Positions 34,015-42,398 of a stretch of DNA of 64,000 bases are shown here, piece by piece. Source of the DNA: Gardnerella vaginalis 1500E (GTDB lineage Bacteria > Actinomycetota > Actinomycetes > Actinomycetales > Bifidobacteriaceae); contig NZ_ADES01000027.1 in assembly GCF_000263595.1 (NCBI RefSeq), positions 38,477-102,476 of the forward strand, in the 5' to 3' direction. The notes under the pieces are model-generated. The model did not search any database. It was given only the letters and a program-made list of their open reading frames with translations, and was not told where the DNA came from. The number at the start of each line of letters is the position of its first letter. Position 1 is the stretch's first letter. The position numbers and the translations under genes are program-made.

Positions 34015-36249
34015 ATGAATAGCACGGATCCGATGAGCGAATCTACTTCGCTTAATCTTGATCACACTGACTCCAGCGAAACTGCAAACGCAGCTGCTAG
34101 CAGCACAGCAGAACGCATTCGCAACAGCCGCGATTACCACGTTCTTAACGCTATGCTCGGTCTTTTTGATCCAGAAAAAGGCATTCAGTTCGACAAGGAC
34201 CAGGAAGCAGAAAAGATTTACGTTTCGGGTTACGTGCAAGAACACAGCATGAAGTTTGCTTCAACTCGCGAGCGCTTGAACTATTTGATTGACAACTACT
34301 ACTACAACGGCAATGTGTTCGGAAAGTACAGCGACGAGTTTCTAGATAAGTTCTACGAGCACGCAGAATCCGCTCACCACACTTTTGGCACTTTCTTGGG
34401 CGCTTTTAAGTTCTACACTTCTTACGCTTTAAAGACTTTTGACGGCAAGCAATATTTGGAAAACTTCGCTCAGCGTGCAGCTGCAGTCGCTTTGGAACTT
34501 GCCGATGGTGACGAAAAGGCTGCACTCAACTATTTGGACGAGATGCTTGCAGGGCGATTCCAGCCAGCCACTCCAACGTTCTTAAATCTTGGTAAAGCCC
34601 AGCGAGGCGAGGCTGTGAGCTGCTTCCTCGTGCGTTTGGAAGATAACATGGAGTCTATTGCGCGCGGAATTAATTCTGCTTTGCAGCTTTCTAAGCGCGG
34701 CGGCGGCGTAGCTCTGCTTCTTACTAATTTGCGCGAGCTCGGCGCTCCTATTAAGCGCATTGAGAATCAGTCGAGTGGCGTTGTGCCTGTTATGAAACTT
34801 TTGGAAGATTCATTCTCTTACGCTAATCAGCTTGGCGCTCGTCAGGGCGCTGGCGCTGTGTATATTAGCGCACATCACCCAGATATTATGCGATTCCTTG
34901 ATACTAAGCGTGAGAATGCGGACGAAAAGATTCGCATTAAGTCTCTTTCTTTGGGCGTTGTGATTCCAGATATTACTTTCGAACTTGCTAAGCGTAAGGA
35001 AAAGATGGCTTTGTTTAGCCCTTACGACGTTGAGCGCGAATACGGAAAGCCTTTTGCAGACATTTCTGTTACAGAACATTACGATGAGATGGTTGCAAAT
35101 CCTCGCATTCACAAGAAGTACATTGATGCTCGCGAATTCTTTATGACGATTGCGGAAATCCAGTTTGAATCTGGCTACCCTTACATTTTGTTTGAGGATA
35201 CTGTGAATCGCACGAATCCTATTGAGGGCCGCATTACTATGAGTAACTTGTGCTCCGAGATTTTGCAAACTCAAGAAGCAAGTACTTACAATGCAGACTT
35301 GTCTTATAGCCACGTTGGCCGCGATATTTCTTGCAACCTTGGCTCTCTTAATATTGCTAAGGCAATGGATGGAAACTTAGGCACAAGCGTTGATTTGGCT
35401 GTGCGCGCGCTCACTTCTGTTTCGGAGCACACTTCGATTGATTCCGTGCCTTCGATTCGTCGCGGCAACGCAGAAGGCCATGCTATTGGCTTGGGTCAAA
35501 TGAATTTGCACGGTTTCCTTGCTCGCGAACACATGCAGTACGGAAGCGAGGAAGCGCTTGACTTTACAGACATGTACTTTATGACGGTTGCTTACCACGC
35601 TTATAAAGCTTCTCACGATTTGGCTGTGGAGCGTGGCCGCGCTTTTGCAAGCTTTAAGACTAGCGCCTACGCTAAGCCTGCAGGCAAAGGCAACTACTTC
35701 GATAAGTACACTGATGGCAGCCGCTCGCTTGAGCCTAAAACTCAAGCGGTTCGCGATTTGTTTGCTCGTTTTAACGTTGCGATTCCAACCGTTTCGGACT
35801 GGGAGCAGTTGCGCGACGATATTTTGCGCGACGGCATTTACAACGAGTATTTGCAAGCTGTCCCTCCAACTGGTTCCATCTCGTACATCAACCATTCCAC
35901 GAGTTCGATCCACCCGATTGCTTCTCGCATTGAGATTCGCAAAGAAGGCAAAGTTGGACGCGTCTACTACCCTGCCGCTTATATGACGAACGACAATATG
36001 CAGTACTTTAAGGATGCTTACGAAGTTGGTTGGAAGGCGATTATTGACACTTACGCTGAAGCGACTCAGCATGTGGATCAGGGATTGTCGCTTACTTTGT
36101 TCTTCCCAGACACTACGACTACTCGCGATTTGAACAAGGCTCAGATTTACGCGTGGCGTAAGGGCATTAAAACTCTTTACTACATTCGTATTCGCCAAAA
36201 AGCTTTGGAAGGTACGGAAATCGAGGGTTGCGTAAGCTGCACGCTGTAA
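34015..36249 (+). CDS. nrdE: Class Ib ribonucleotide reductase, alpha subunit
   Basis: A 744-residue catalytic subunit that reduces ribonucleoside diphosphates. The N-terminal NrdE-specific region is followed by the barrel with [36 protein letters not shown] (active-site Asn-Leu-Cys-x-Glu) and [20 protein letters not shown]. The C-terminal Tyr pair is YYIRIRQ and the terminal redox pair is in EGCVSCTL. The start is taken at MNSTDP (34015) because AAAGGA precedes it; an in-frame ATG 21 bases earlier lacks a ribosome site. Third gene of the operon. Confidence 0.96.
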   Translation: MNSTDPMSESTSLNLDHTDSSETANAAASSTAERIRNSRDYHVLNAMLGLFDPEKGIQFDKDQEAEKIYVSGYVQEHSMKFASTRERLNYLIDNYYYNGNVFGKYSDEFLDKFYEHAESAHHTFGTFLGAFKFYTSYALKTFDGKQYLENFAQRAAAVALELADGDEKAALNYLDEMLAGRFQPATPTFLNLGKAQRGEAVSCFLVRLEDNMESIARGINSALQLSKRGGGVALLLTNLRELGAPIKRIENQSSGVVPVMKLLEDSFSYANQLGARQGAGAVYISAHHPDIMRFLDTKRENADEKIRIKSLSLGVVIPDITFELAKRKEKMALFSPYDVEREYGKPFADISVTEHYDEMVANPRIHKKYIDAREFFMTIAEIQFESGYPYILFEDTVNRTNPIEGRITMSNLCSEILQTQEASTYNADLSYSHVGRDISCNLGSLNIAKAMDGNLGTSVDLAVRALTSVSEHTSIDSVPSIRRGNAEGHAIGLGQMNLHGFLAREHMQYGSEEALDFTDMYFMTVAYHAYKASHDLAVERGRAFASFKTSAYAKPAGKGNYFDKYTDGSRSLEPKTQAVRDLFARFNVAIPTVSDWEQLRDDILRDGIYNEYLQAVPPTGSISYINHSTSSIHPIASRIEIRKEGKVGRVYYPAAYMTNDNMQYFKDAYEVGWKAIIDTYAEATQHVDQGLSLTLFFPDTTTTRDLNKAQIYAWRKGIKTLYYIRIRQKALEGTEIEGCVSCTL

Positions 36250-36360
36250 ATCGTAGCGCTAAAAATCGCAGCGACGTAAATCTATCAGCGTAAATCTTTC
36301 GCAAATTAAATCAAAAACTTAAAAATTTTATAAAACGTAAACACAAGATCAGGAGTAATT

Positions 36361-37440
36361 ATGACAGAACTCGATCCAACAGCACTACGCAGTAGTCTCG
36401 ATAAGCCTTTCGGCACGAACCGCGTAATCGCAGATGACTCTATGATGGCAGCTTCCATCACACCAGCTCAATACCGCTACCATCACGGTTCGCGTGTGCG
36501 CCCAGTTAATTGGAATAATATTGTTGACGACAAGGATTTGGACGTTTGGAATCGTCTTATCGCTAACTTCTGGCTTCCAGAAAAAGTGCCACTGAGCAAC
36601 GATATTCCTTCTTGGCGTTCCCTCACCGATCTTGAGCGCAAGACAACTACTCGCGTTTTTACAGGATTGACTTTGCTTGATACCAGTCAGGCAACTATTG
36701 GTGAGCTTTGCCAGATTGAGCACGCTCGCACTGAGCACGAGCAGGCTATTTACACGAATATTGCTTTTATGCAGTCGATTCACGCTCGCTCCTACTCCTC
36801 TATTTTCTCCACTCTTTGCTCTAGCGAGGAGATTGACGAAGCTTACCGTTGGGCTGTTGGCAACGACGTTTTGCAGCAGCGAGTTACCACTGTGCTTTGC
36901 GAGTATGAGAGCGAAGATCCGCTTAAGCGCAAGATTGCAGCAACTATGCTTTCTTCACTTCTTCTTTACGCAGGCTTCTACCTTCCGCTTTACTTTGCTT
37001 CTCGCGGAAAGATGATGAACACTGCCGACATGATTCGTTTGATTTTGCGCGATAAGGCGATTCACGGCTATTATTCCGGCTACAAGTTCCAGCGCGGTCT
37101 GGAGCTTAGAAGCGAAAACGATAAGAAGAATCTTGAAAAGTTCACTATGAACTTGCTTGACACTTTGTACGATTTGGAAGTTGAGTATTCTGGTCAGATT
37201 TATGAAGGATTTGACTTCCACGATGACGTTTTTGACTTCGTTCGTTACAACGCTAACAAGGCTTTGATGAACCTTGGCTACCCTGCTAAGTACAGCGAAG
37301 AAGAGACTCACGTAAGCCCTGAGATTCTCGCAGCTCTTTCTCCTGCAGCCGACGAAAATCACGACTTCTTCTCCGGCTCTGGTTCCAGCTACATTATGGG
37401 CAAGTCGGTTGAAACTGACGACGATGATTGGGACTTCTAA
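36361..37440 (+). CDS. nrdF: Class Ib ribonucleotide reductase, beta subunit
   Basis: A 359-residue radical-generating subunit. It carries the R2 ferritin-like ligands, including QIEHARTEHEQAIYTNIAFMQSIHARSYSSIF with Glu and His ligands, and RDKAIHGYYSGYKFQ. The C-terminal DDDDWDF is the tail that docks onto NrdE. AGGAG precedes the ATG. It ends the nrdHIEF operon and is followed by a terminator. Manganese is the likely cofactor because NrdI is present. Confidence 0.97.
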   Translation: MTELDPTALRSSLDKPFGTNRVIADDSMMAASITPAQYRYHHGSRVRPVNWNNIVDDKDLDVWNRLIANFWLPEKVPLSNDIPSWRSLTDLERKTTTRVFTGLTLLDTSQATIGELCQIEHARTEHEQAIYTNIAFMQSIHARSYSSIFSTLCSSEEIDEAYRWAVGNDVLQQRVTTVLCEYESEDPLKRKIAATMLSSLLLYAGFYLPLYFASRGKMMNTADMIRLILRDKAIHGYYSGYKFQRGLELRSENDKKNLEKFTMNLLDTLYDLEVEYSGQIYEGFDFHDDVFDFVRYNANKALMNLGYPAKYSEEETHVSPEILAALSPAADENHDFFSGSGSSYIMGKSVETDDDDWDF

Positions 37441-37491
37441 TCTCACAGTTTGCTAACTGACTGATTTACTAAATAACTGAATAACTAACTG

Positions 37492-37535
37492 ATTGGTTAG
37501 CTAATTATCTTAATTAGCTAACCAATTTTAATTTA
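37492..37535 (+). terminator. Terminator of the nrd operon
   Basis: A perfect 15-bp stem ATTGGTTAGCTAATT / AATTAGCTAACCAAT is followed by TTTAATTTAG. It lies 51 bases after nrdF. Confidence 0.85.
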
Positions 37536-37670
37536 GTTAGGTTAATTATTGCAGCAAAATAGATCCTATATAAAAGCTAGAAGTCAAAAAATAACACAGG
37601 TCACTCAGCCTTTATGCTACACTATGTGAAAAGGAACCGGTCTTGTTGATTTGTTTATGCAAAAATCAGC

Positions 37671-37730
37671 AGTGCCGTCACTCCTACTCACGTTCAAACC
37701 AAGATTTTTGAACTGAACTGAGCAGGCACT
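37671..37730 (+). promoter_or_regulatory. Candidate structured leader upstream of a lipoprotein gene
   Basis: Three nested helices can form: AGTGCC/GGCACT (37671-37676 with 37725-37730), CTCA/TGAG (37687-37690 with 37719-37722) and TTCAAA/TTTGAA (37693-37698 with 37707-37712). It lies in a long leader before the lipoprotein gene and has no T-run, so it is not a simple terminator. It could be a cis-regulatory RNA or a small RNA. The rest of 37527-37803 shows no gene. Confidence 0.3.
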
Positions 37731-37803
37731 AAAGTTGGAGTTCAAGTTTATAAAGATGACTAACATCCGTTAGACGCATCTAGAAGAAGAAAGAAGTCCA
37801 TTT

Positions 37804-38397
37804 ATGGGGAAAATGACTTATAAAAAATTACTTTGTGTTGTAGTGCTCTTCAGCTCGCTGGTTGGGCTAGCAGCCTGCGGTAACTCCAAAGCAAACAAAC
37901 CAGTGCCAACAAAAATAAGCCGTCATTCTACTAAAAAACATTCAAAACCAGTCAAAAAAGCCTCAAAAAAGAAAATCGCCGAAGCTTTTGTAAAGGGACA
38001 AGAAGGTACTTTGGAAGCCCTAGGTGAAACTAAACGCGTTATTTGGGACGCTTATCCTGATCAGTTGGCTTACGTTAAAGATGCTTTCTATCACTGGACT
38101 CTTCAAGACGACTGGTTCCAGGTTAATACTGGCCATTATATGGTCGTTGACCGTTTGAACAGTTCAGGCATCTTATTAAAGAAACTCCAAAAAGGCATGC
38201 CAGTTAAATTAAACGGCAAAGATTACAAAGTGGCGGATTATAAAGACTTTGAGGGTGGCGGAAGCTCGGATAAGTTGCTAAAAGTATTCAAAGAGTACGT
38301 TGACCAATTCCCTAAGTCTGCTTACTTTATTCAAACTTGTCTCGATGCCAGAACTTATGGCGGACAACGTCTAGTAGTTCTTGACGTAGCAAAATAG
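37804..38397 (+). CDS. Lipoprotein with sortase-like His/Cys/Arg signature
   Basis: A 197-residue secreted protein. Residues 1-25 are a lipoprotein signal ending LAAC (Cys25), followed by a Lys/Ser/His-rich linker (28-57). The rest resembles the sortase barrel: VNTGHYMVVDRL (His111), a LQKGMPVKLNGKDYKVADYKDF strand pair, and AYFIQTCLDARTYGGQRLVVLDVAK with Cys179 and Arg189 at the spacing seen in sortase active sites. Sortases are normally held by a transmembrane helix, so a lipid anchor is odd. It may be a divergent transpeptidase or an inactive relative. The call is by motif only. It is monocistronic, 363 bases after nrdF. Confidence 0.6.
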   Translation: MGKMTYKKLLCVVVLFSSLVGLAACGNSKANKPVPTKISRHSTKKHSKPVKKASKKKIAEAFVKGQEGTLEALGETKRVIWDAYPDQLAYVKDAFYHWTLQDDWFQVNTGHYMVVDRLNSSGILLKKLQKGMPVKLNGKDYKVADYKDFEGGGSSDKLLKVFKEYVDQFPKSAYFIQTCLDARTYGGQRLVVLDVAK

Positions 38398-38549
38398 TAA
38401 ACGATTTAGCCGCAAAATTTAGATTATTCACCAAATTTTGTTGTCTTAAAAAATATTGTTTGTGCATCGACGAGGTTGATGAACAGGCAATGTTTTTTAA
38501 CTGATTACGAGACAATAGTTACGACCATATCGCGCGGCCGAAATCACGC

Positions 38550-38595
38550 GTTATCGTGGCAGTTTTGCTAGATTTGCATTTTCTGCCACGATAAC
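38550..38595. repeat. Palindromic repeat element E1
   Basis: Perfect 13-bp arms GTTATCGTGGCAG / CTGCCACGATAAC enclose a 20-base T-rich spacer. It is one of five related elements in 38.5-46.1 kb. Confidence 0.88.
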
Positions 38596-38692
38596 GTGTA
38601 TAAAAAGCAACGAAACAGCATTCTGCATCACAGATTAACTTCTTATTTGCGTTTGCTACGCAAAGGTTCGTCCAAATACTCGATTGAAATAG
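38550..38692. repeat. Long intergenic repeat containing E1, copy 1
   Basis: About 143 bp shared with 42027-42172. It covers the palindrome and the following block AGCAACGAAACANCATTCTG...TACGCAAAGGTTCGT with few mismatches. The two copies flank the TCS1, PH-like and toxin-antitoxin genes. Confidence 0.8.
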
Positions 38693-38748
38693 ATCCAAAT
38701 ACTCGATTAAAGCGCAAAAAAGCACAATAATTTATTCTTGCACAATGG

Positions 38749-39921
38749 CTATTTCTCTACATGAAGTGGAACGTGTACATTAATAATCCACGAATCTCCA
38801 TCTTCAATAACTTTAAAAGTTCCGCCAACTCGTTCCGCAAGCATCTTATGAAAACGCAGTCCATATCCTAATTGCAAGTTAGAAAGAATACCGCGTTGTG
38901 CACTATTTATACACGTAATATGACATTCATGGTCATTAAGCATTACATTCATAGCATATTCTTTAGGCTTTGCAGCATGCTTTTTTACGTTCGCAAGTAG
39001 TTCTCTGCAAATATATTCAATTTGAGCACATTCTTCAAAAGGCAAACGCATTGATTGAGAATCTTCAGCAGTTAAATCACTACTCAAGTCAATGGAACCA
39101 ATATAGCCAAGCTTTTCAAATGACTTTTGTTCACAGTCAAATAAAACACGTAAGCCTGTGCAAAAATCTTTATAACATGTAGTAGATTGCATAACATCGC
39201 TAGTGCTTGCAGTTGTAGCATTGTCAAGAAGAGAAATAATATTACGTGCTTTATGAATAGTTGTAGTAGCACATTGAAGAATCTCTCGAGAATTTTCATG
39301 CTCTTGGTCATGAGTTGTTTGAGGTTCAATAGATTGTTGGGCCATCATCATAATACTGGAAAGCTCATTAGTTACTTCATCGTGCATGCGAATTGCTGCA
39401 ATAGTGGCATATTTTTGAAAAACGTTGTAACGCTGTGCAAATAACTGTTCCTGCTGTTGGTGAATAGTAGAAATATAGTATTTTACGATTGCGCTAGAAA
39501 TAAGAGTGATAAGAAGCCACCACGCTAACACATAAGCGTTTTGAAAATCGCAGATAATAAAGAACCATGAAGATACTCCGCAAGAAGAAAGCACAGTGTA
39601 CCAAGGTTGAGTAATTACAGCAATTGCCAAACAAATCAATATAGTAAGCATCATAGATGAGTAGTTGATATTTGGCGCAATAATTACCAACGGCATCCAA
39701 ATAAGCACAATAAAAGATGCTTTACGAGGCCAGATTGCAATACATAAGCAGATTACAATCCATACTATTTCAACCGTAATTGCATGCCAATTAGAGTAGT
39801 AATGAAGATTATTATAAGAACAAATTTCAAGAATCAAAGTACAACTTATGATTGCACCAATTCCAATTTTCTGCCAAGCATCATGCGGCAAAAAATTGAT
39901 CATACGCGTTAATAATTTCAT
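38749..39921 (-). CDS. Sensor histidine kinase, NarL-partner type (TCS1)
   Basis: A 390-residue kinase. About five hydrophobic segments occupy residues 18-150, followed by a coiled helix and the dimerisation box IRMHDEVTNELSSI with the phospho-acceptor His. The HATPase part has ICRELLANVKKHA (N box) and LGYGLRFHKMLAERVGG. A Met replaces the usual Leu before the His. It follows its response regulator by 34 bases and is a paralogue of the kinase at 46109-47326. The signal is unknown; the neighbourhood suggests a peptide. Confidence 0.88.
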   Translation of the reverse strand: MKLLTRMINFLPHDAWQKIGIGAIISCTLILEICSYNNLHYYSNWHAITVEIVWIVICLCIAIWPRKASFIVLIWMPLVIIAPNINYSSMMLTILICLAIAVITQPWYTVLSSCGVSSWFFIICDFQNAYVLAWWLLITLISSAIVKYYISTIHQQQEQLFAQRYNVFQKYATIAAIRMHDEVTNELSSIMMMAQQSIEPQTTHDQEHENSREILQCATTTIHKARNIISLLDNATTASTSDVMQSTTCYKDFCTGLRVLFDCEQKSFEKLGYIGSIDLSSDLTAEDSQSMRLPFEECAQIEYICRELLANVKKHAAKPKEYAMNVMLNDHECHITCINSAQRGILSNLQLGYGLRFHKMLAERVGGTFKVIEDGDSWIINVHVPLHVEK

Positions 39922-39955
39922 AACTACCTACTTTTACACGTTAATTTCTTACACG

Positions 39956-40609
39956 TTATATGTCATGCGAATATTTTGCTAGCGCAGCAAGCGCCTGCAT
40001 TCGACTTCGGACGTGAAGTTTTCCATAAATACGCCGTAAATGCGTGTTGACTGTTGAAACTTTCACATTAAGCTGATCTGCAATCTCTTTCGTAGAATAC
40101 CCCTGTTTGCACAAGCGCATAATTTCCGATTCTTGAGGAGACAAAACTGAAGTCTTCGGAAGTTGAGAAATCATATTAAATGATTCTTGCGGAGTGTGAA
40201 AATAGTCAATATATTGTGGCAATTCTGGACACCCGTAGCTTGTTGCGCGCGATTGGATAGCTGCAACTACGTCTGATAAATTGTCTTTATGTACTAGCGC
40301 TTGACCACCTGACTTAGCCACTTGCAATACGTATTCATCTAACATGTAGGAAGTAATGCCGATTAAAACAATATTGCTATTGCGCTCGCGAATTGCCTTA
40401 ATTACATCAACGCCACTCATTTCTCTCATTGACATATCTACTAAAAGTACGTCAGGAGTATTTTCTGTAACGCAACGATGAATAGCTTGTTTTGCAGAAG
40501 AACACATCCATGCACAAACAAAGTTTTCAGGCAAACGACTTTTCAGAAGAAGTTGCATATATCGCAATACAAGCGTGTCATTATCAACAATTGCGTAGGT
40601 AGTGTTCAT
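39956..40609 (-). CDS. Response regulator, NarL/LuxR type (TCS1)
   Basis: A 217-residue regulator. The receiver domain begins TYAIVDNDTLVLRYMQLLL and has the phospho-acceptor Asp58 in VLLVDMSM. The C-terminal LuxR helix-turn-helix is LSPQESEIMRLCKQGYSTKEIADQLNVKVSTVNTHLRRIYGKLHV. It is co-transcribed with a PH-like protein upstream and its kinase downstream, each gap being 34 bases. It is a clear paralogue of the regulator at 47326-48066. Confidence 0.92.
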   Translation of the reverse strand: MNTTYAIVDNDTLVLRYMQLLLKSRLPENFVCAWMCSSAKQAIHRCVTENTPDVLLVDMSMREMSGVDVIKAIRERNSNIVLIGITSYMLDEYVLQVAKSGGQALVHKDNLSDVVAAIQSRATSYGCPELPQYIDYFHTPQESFNMISQLPKTSVLSPQESEIMRLCKQGYSTKEIADQLNVKVSTVNTHLRRIYGKLHVRSRMQALAALAKYSHDI

Positions 40610-40643
40610 ACAATATATGGTATCTTGTTTTGGAATCCACTTA

Positions 40644-41105
40644 TCAAGAGATGTGCGATTGTATTGTTTTTCTCAAATTATCAAGATTGTACACATTAAA
40701 GTGCCATACGCTAGCACTTTCCGTTGGCACACTCCATTCTTCGGTTTTGCCATTCGCAGTAAAACGAATTATTTGAGTTGTTGGCTTACTTATAACTTCA
40801 AAATTAGTGAGTTGATTCCACGCAATACGACGAAGATACTTATCGTCTAATTTAGCTAGATTACCCGAGCCTAAAATGACATTCGGATTAACAATAATAA
40901 ACTCATTATTAGTGGCAGCAATAATACGCGCAACAACGCTTTGCGCTACATAGAATAATTTAGGTAACAAAAATAGTTTGATTAAATCTTTCCACCAAGG
41001 GTCGTACTTCATAGTAAGCACATACGTTTTGCCAACTGAAAGATTATGCGCTTTAAAGTACTTAACAATATCCTCTTCTCGTATACCGCGCAAAGGATTA
41101 GTCAT
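40644..41105 (-). CDS. Hypothetical protein, possibly PH-like, first gene of the TCS1 operon
   Basis: A 153-residue protein without signal peptide. Its beta-rich middle (KTYVLTMKYDPWWKDLIKLF, IIAATNNEFIIVNPN, LRRIAWNQLTNFEVISKPTTQIIRFTANGKTEEWSV) looks like a bacterial PH-type fold, but I cannot name the family with confidence. The start at MTNPLRG is set by AGGAGG 8 bases upstream. It is the first gene of an operon with the TCS1 regulator and kinase. Confidence 0.65.
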   Translation of the reverse strand: MTNPLRGIREEDIVKYFKAHNLSVGKTYVLTMKYDPWWKDLIKLFLLPKLFYVAQSVVARIIAATNNEFIIVNPNVILGSGNLAKLDDKYLRRIAWNQLTNFEVISKPTTQIIRFTANGKTEEWSVPTESASVWHFNVYNLDNLRKTIQSHIS

Positions 41106-41320
41106 AATAAGCACCTCCTCGTGATTCTTGTTTTGTAAATTACCAACATACTAACGTGCAGATTTTATCTACACAAATAGGCGTACCTATTTTTAACGAT
41201 AGTGCTTTTAGAAAAACTTTTAAAAAAACTTTTACTATTGGCAGTTTGTATGTTCCTAACAATCAATATTTAAGAATATTTCCGTTTTGGAACTATTTTT
41301 AAATAGAGGCTTACTTATGG

Positions 41321-41369
41321 AGTTATCGTGGCAGATTTTGTTAATTTTGCAATTTTTGCCACGATAACT
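41321..41369. repeat. Palindromic repeat element E2
   Basis: Arms AGTTATCGTGGCA / TGCCACGATAACT with a T-rich spacer; second of five related elements. Confidence 0.88.
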
Positions 41370-41390
41370 GATATGACTGTTTACTTATTA

Positions 41391-41419
41391 TTGCAAAACT
41401 GTATCCTACAGGATAAAAT
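41391..41419 (+). promoter_or_regulatory. Promoter and palindromic operator of the toxin-antitoxin pair
   Basis: TTGCAA (41391-41396), a 17-base spacer and TAAAAT (41414-41419). The spacer holds a 6-2-6 palindrome TATCCT-AC-AGGATA (41402-41415), a likely site for autoregulation by the antitoxin. The -10 ends 6 bases before the toxin ATG, so the message is probably leaderless. Confidence 0.55.
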
Positions 41420-41425
41420 ATTTTT

Positions 41426-41737
41426 ATGGAGATACTTAAAACAGATGAGTATCGCAATTGGATGAAAAAACTTCGCGATACGCAATCTAAAGCTCGAATT
41501 AACGCGAGGCTGAGATTATGTGAAATTGCAGGCAAGCCAGTAGGTGATTTGCATCCAGTTTGCAATGGCATTAGCGAGCTGCGTTTTACTTTTGGGCCAG
41601 GATATCGTGTGTATTTTGCGCAAAAAGGCTCAAAACTAATGCTGTTACTCGCTGGTGGAGATAAAAGTAGTCAAAGTAAAGATATTAAACAAGCAAAGAT
41701 ACTCCTTGCACAGTTAATTGAGGAGAAGAAATGGTAA
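41426..41737 (+). CDS. RelE/ParE-superfamily toxin (HigB-like)
   Basis: A 103-residue protein of the addiction-module killer type. The signature is EYRNWMKKLRDTQSKARINARLRLCEIAGKPVGDLHPVCNGISELRFTFGPGYRVYFAQKGSKLMLLLAGGDKSSQSKDIKQAKILL. These toxins act as ribosome-dependent mRNA interferases or on gyrase. Its stop overlaps the antitoxin start by 7 bases. The toxin-first order matches HigBA-like pairs. A palindrome in the promoter spacer suggests autoregulation. Confidence 0.9.
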   Translation: MEILKTDEYRNWMKKLRDTQSKARINARLRLCEIAGKPVGDLHPVCNGISELRFTFGPGYRVYFAQKGSKLMLLLAGGDKSSQSKDIKQAKILLAQLIEEKKW

Positions 41738-42018
41738 ATATAAGTAAATGGGATGCGAGTGAGTATCTTGAGAACGATGATGATGTTATTGCGTATCTCA
41801 ATGCAGCAGCAGAACTAAATGATCCTTGTTTACTGCAAGCCGCTATAGGCGATATTGCAAAAGCTAGAGGAATGAAAGAAATTGCTCAAAAAGCCGAGGT
41901 TGGAAGGGAAAGCCTTTACAAAAGCTTAAGACGAGACGGCAATCCCAGCTTCCAAACTATTGCGAAGGTTGTTCAAGCATTAGGTGGACGTATTGCAATA
42001 GAACCAGCAAATGCGTGA
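41731..42018 (+). CDS. HigA-like antitoxin with Xre-type helix-turn-helix
   Basis: A 95-residue antitoxin of the addiction-module antidote type. The N-terminal DASEYLENDDDVIAYLNAAAELNDPCLLQAAIGDIAKARGM is typical of this family, and the helix-turn-helix is MKEIAQKAEVGRESLYKSLRRDGNPSFQTIAKVVQALGGR. It should neutralise the upstream toxin and repress their shared promoter. Confidence 0.9.
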   Translation: MVNISKWDASEYLENDDDVIAYLNAAAELNDPCLLQAAIGDIAKARGMKEIAQKAEVGRESLYKSLRRDGNPSFQTIAKVVQALGGRIAIEPANA

Positions 42019-42025
42019 CGCACAC

Positions 42026-42074
42026 AGTTATCGTGGTAGTTTTTGCTAAATTTGCAATTTTTGCCACGATAACT
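42026..42074. repeat. Palindromic repeat element E3
   Basis: Arms AGTTATCGTGG / CCACGATAACT with one arm substitution further in; third of five elements, between the antitoxin gene and the peptide gene. Confidence 0.85.
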
Positions 42075-42172
42075 CGTATAACATAGCAACGAAACACCAT
42101 TCTGCATCGCAGATTAACTTCTTATTTGCGTTTGCTACGCAAAGGTTCGTCTAAATACTCGGTCGGAATAAG
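42027..42172. repeat. Long intergenic repeat containing E3, copy 2
   Basis: Matches 38550-38692 through the palindrome and about 95 bases beyond it. It ends just before the peptide promoter. Confidence 0.8.
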
Positions 42173-42188
42173 TCGTTAGCATTTCTTG

Positions 42189-42217
42189 TTGACGCAACAA
42201 ATAAGTGAATCTATAAT
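42189..42217 (+). promoter_or_regulatory. Near-consensus promoter of the peptide/export operon
   Basis: TTGACG (42189-42194), a 17-base spacer and a perfect TATAAT (42212-42217). The start site is predicted near 42224, placing the C11 tract (42237-42247) early in the 5' leader. Confidence 0.68.
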
Positions 42218-42236
42218 GTTAGTGGGAGGCACATTG

Positions 42237-42247
42237 CCCCCCCCCCC
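42237..42247 (+). repeat. Poly-C tract of 11 in the peptide leader
   Basis: A homopolymer of 11 C lies between the predicted start site and the GGAGG site of the peptide gene. Such tracts change length readily; here a change would alter leader length or structure, not a reading frame of the peptide. Confidence 0.9.
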
Positions 42248-42270
42248 AGCAAATAAGTTGGAGGTTTACG

Positions 42271-42363
42271 ATGAAGAAAATTTCACGTATTGCATCGACA
42301 GTAGTGTTAGCAATTTCCATGGCATTGGCTCCATGCGCTACTGCATATTGGGATTGCAAATAA
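42271..42363 (+). CDS. Tiny secreted peptide precursor (30 residues; predicted mature YWDCK)
   Basis: The peptide reads MKKISRIASTVVLAISMALA then PCATAYWDCK-stop. It has a basic start, a hydrophobic core and an Ala-Thr-Ala signal-peptidase site, which leaves a five-residue product with one Cys. GGAGG lies 7 bases before ATG, and a strong promoter and a C11 tract lie upstream. It is followed 35 bases later by a DUF1430-type membrane protein and an ABC ATPase of the lactococcin-972 group, so it occupies the bacteriocin-precursor position. Full lactococcin-972 precursors are about 90 residues, so it may be a truncated precursor or a short signalling peptide. It is too short for standard gene calling. 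Confidence 0.6.
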   Translation: MKKISRIASTVVLAISMALAPCATAYWDCK

Positions 42364-42398
42364 TCTGTATGTATGAATAACTTATCATAGGGGATGCG

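Larger units (their letters stand above)
38398..38748. other. Intergenic region with palindromic element E1 and short repeats
   Basis: Between convergent genes. It holds palindrome E1 (38550-38595), the extended repeat shared with 42.0-42.2 kb, and a tandem pair of TCCAAATACTCGATT. No coding sequence is supported here. Confidence 0.7.
41106..41425. other. Divergent intergenic region with palindrome E2 and the TA promoter
   Basis: Between the PH-like gene (minus) and the toxin gene (plus). It contains element E2 (41321-41369) and the toxin-antitoxin promoter at 41391-41419. No gene is seen. Confidence 0.7.

Noticed and set aside
35377..36198. Open frame of 273 codons opposite nrdE
   Set aside because: It lies fully antisense to nrdE, and its sequence has no family features.
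42186..42380. Frame starting at TTG before the C11 tract (64 codons)
   Set aside because: It begins inside the -35 region of the predicted promoter and overlaps the well-supported peptide gene in another frame.
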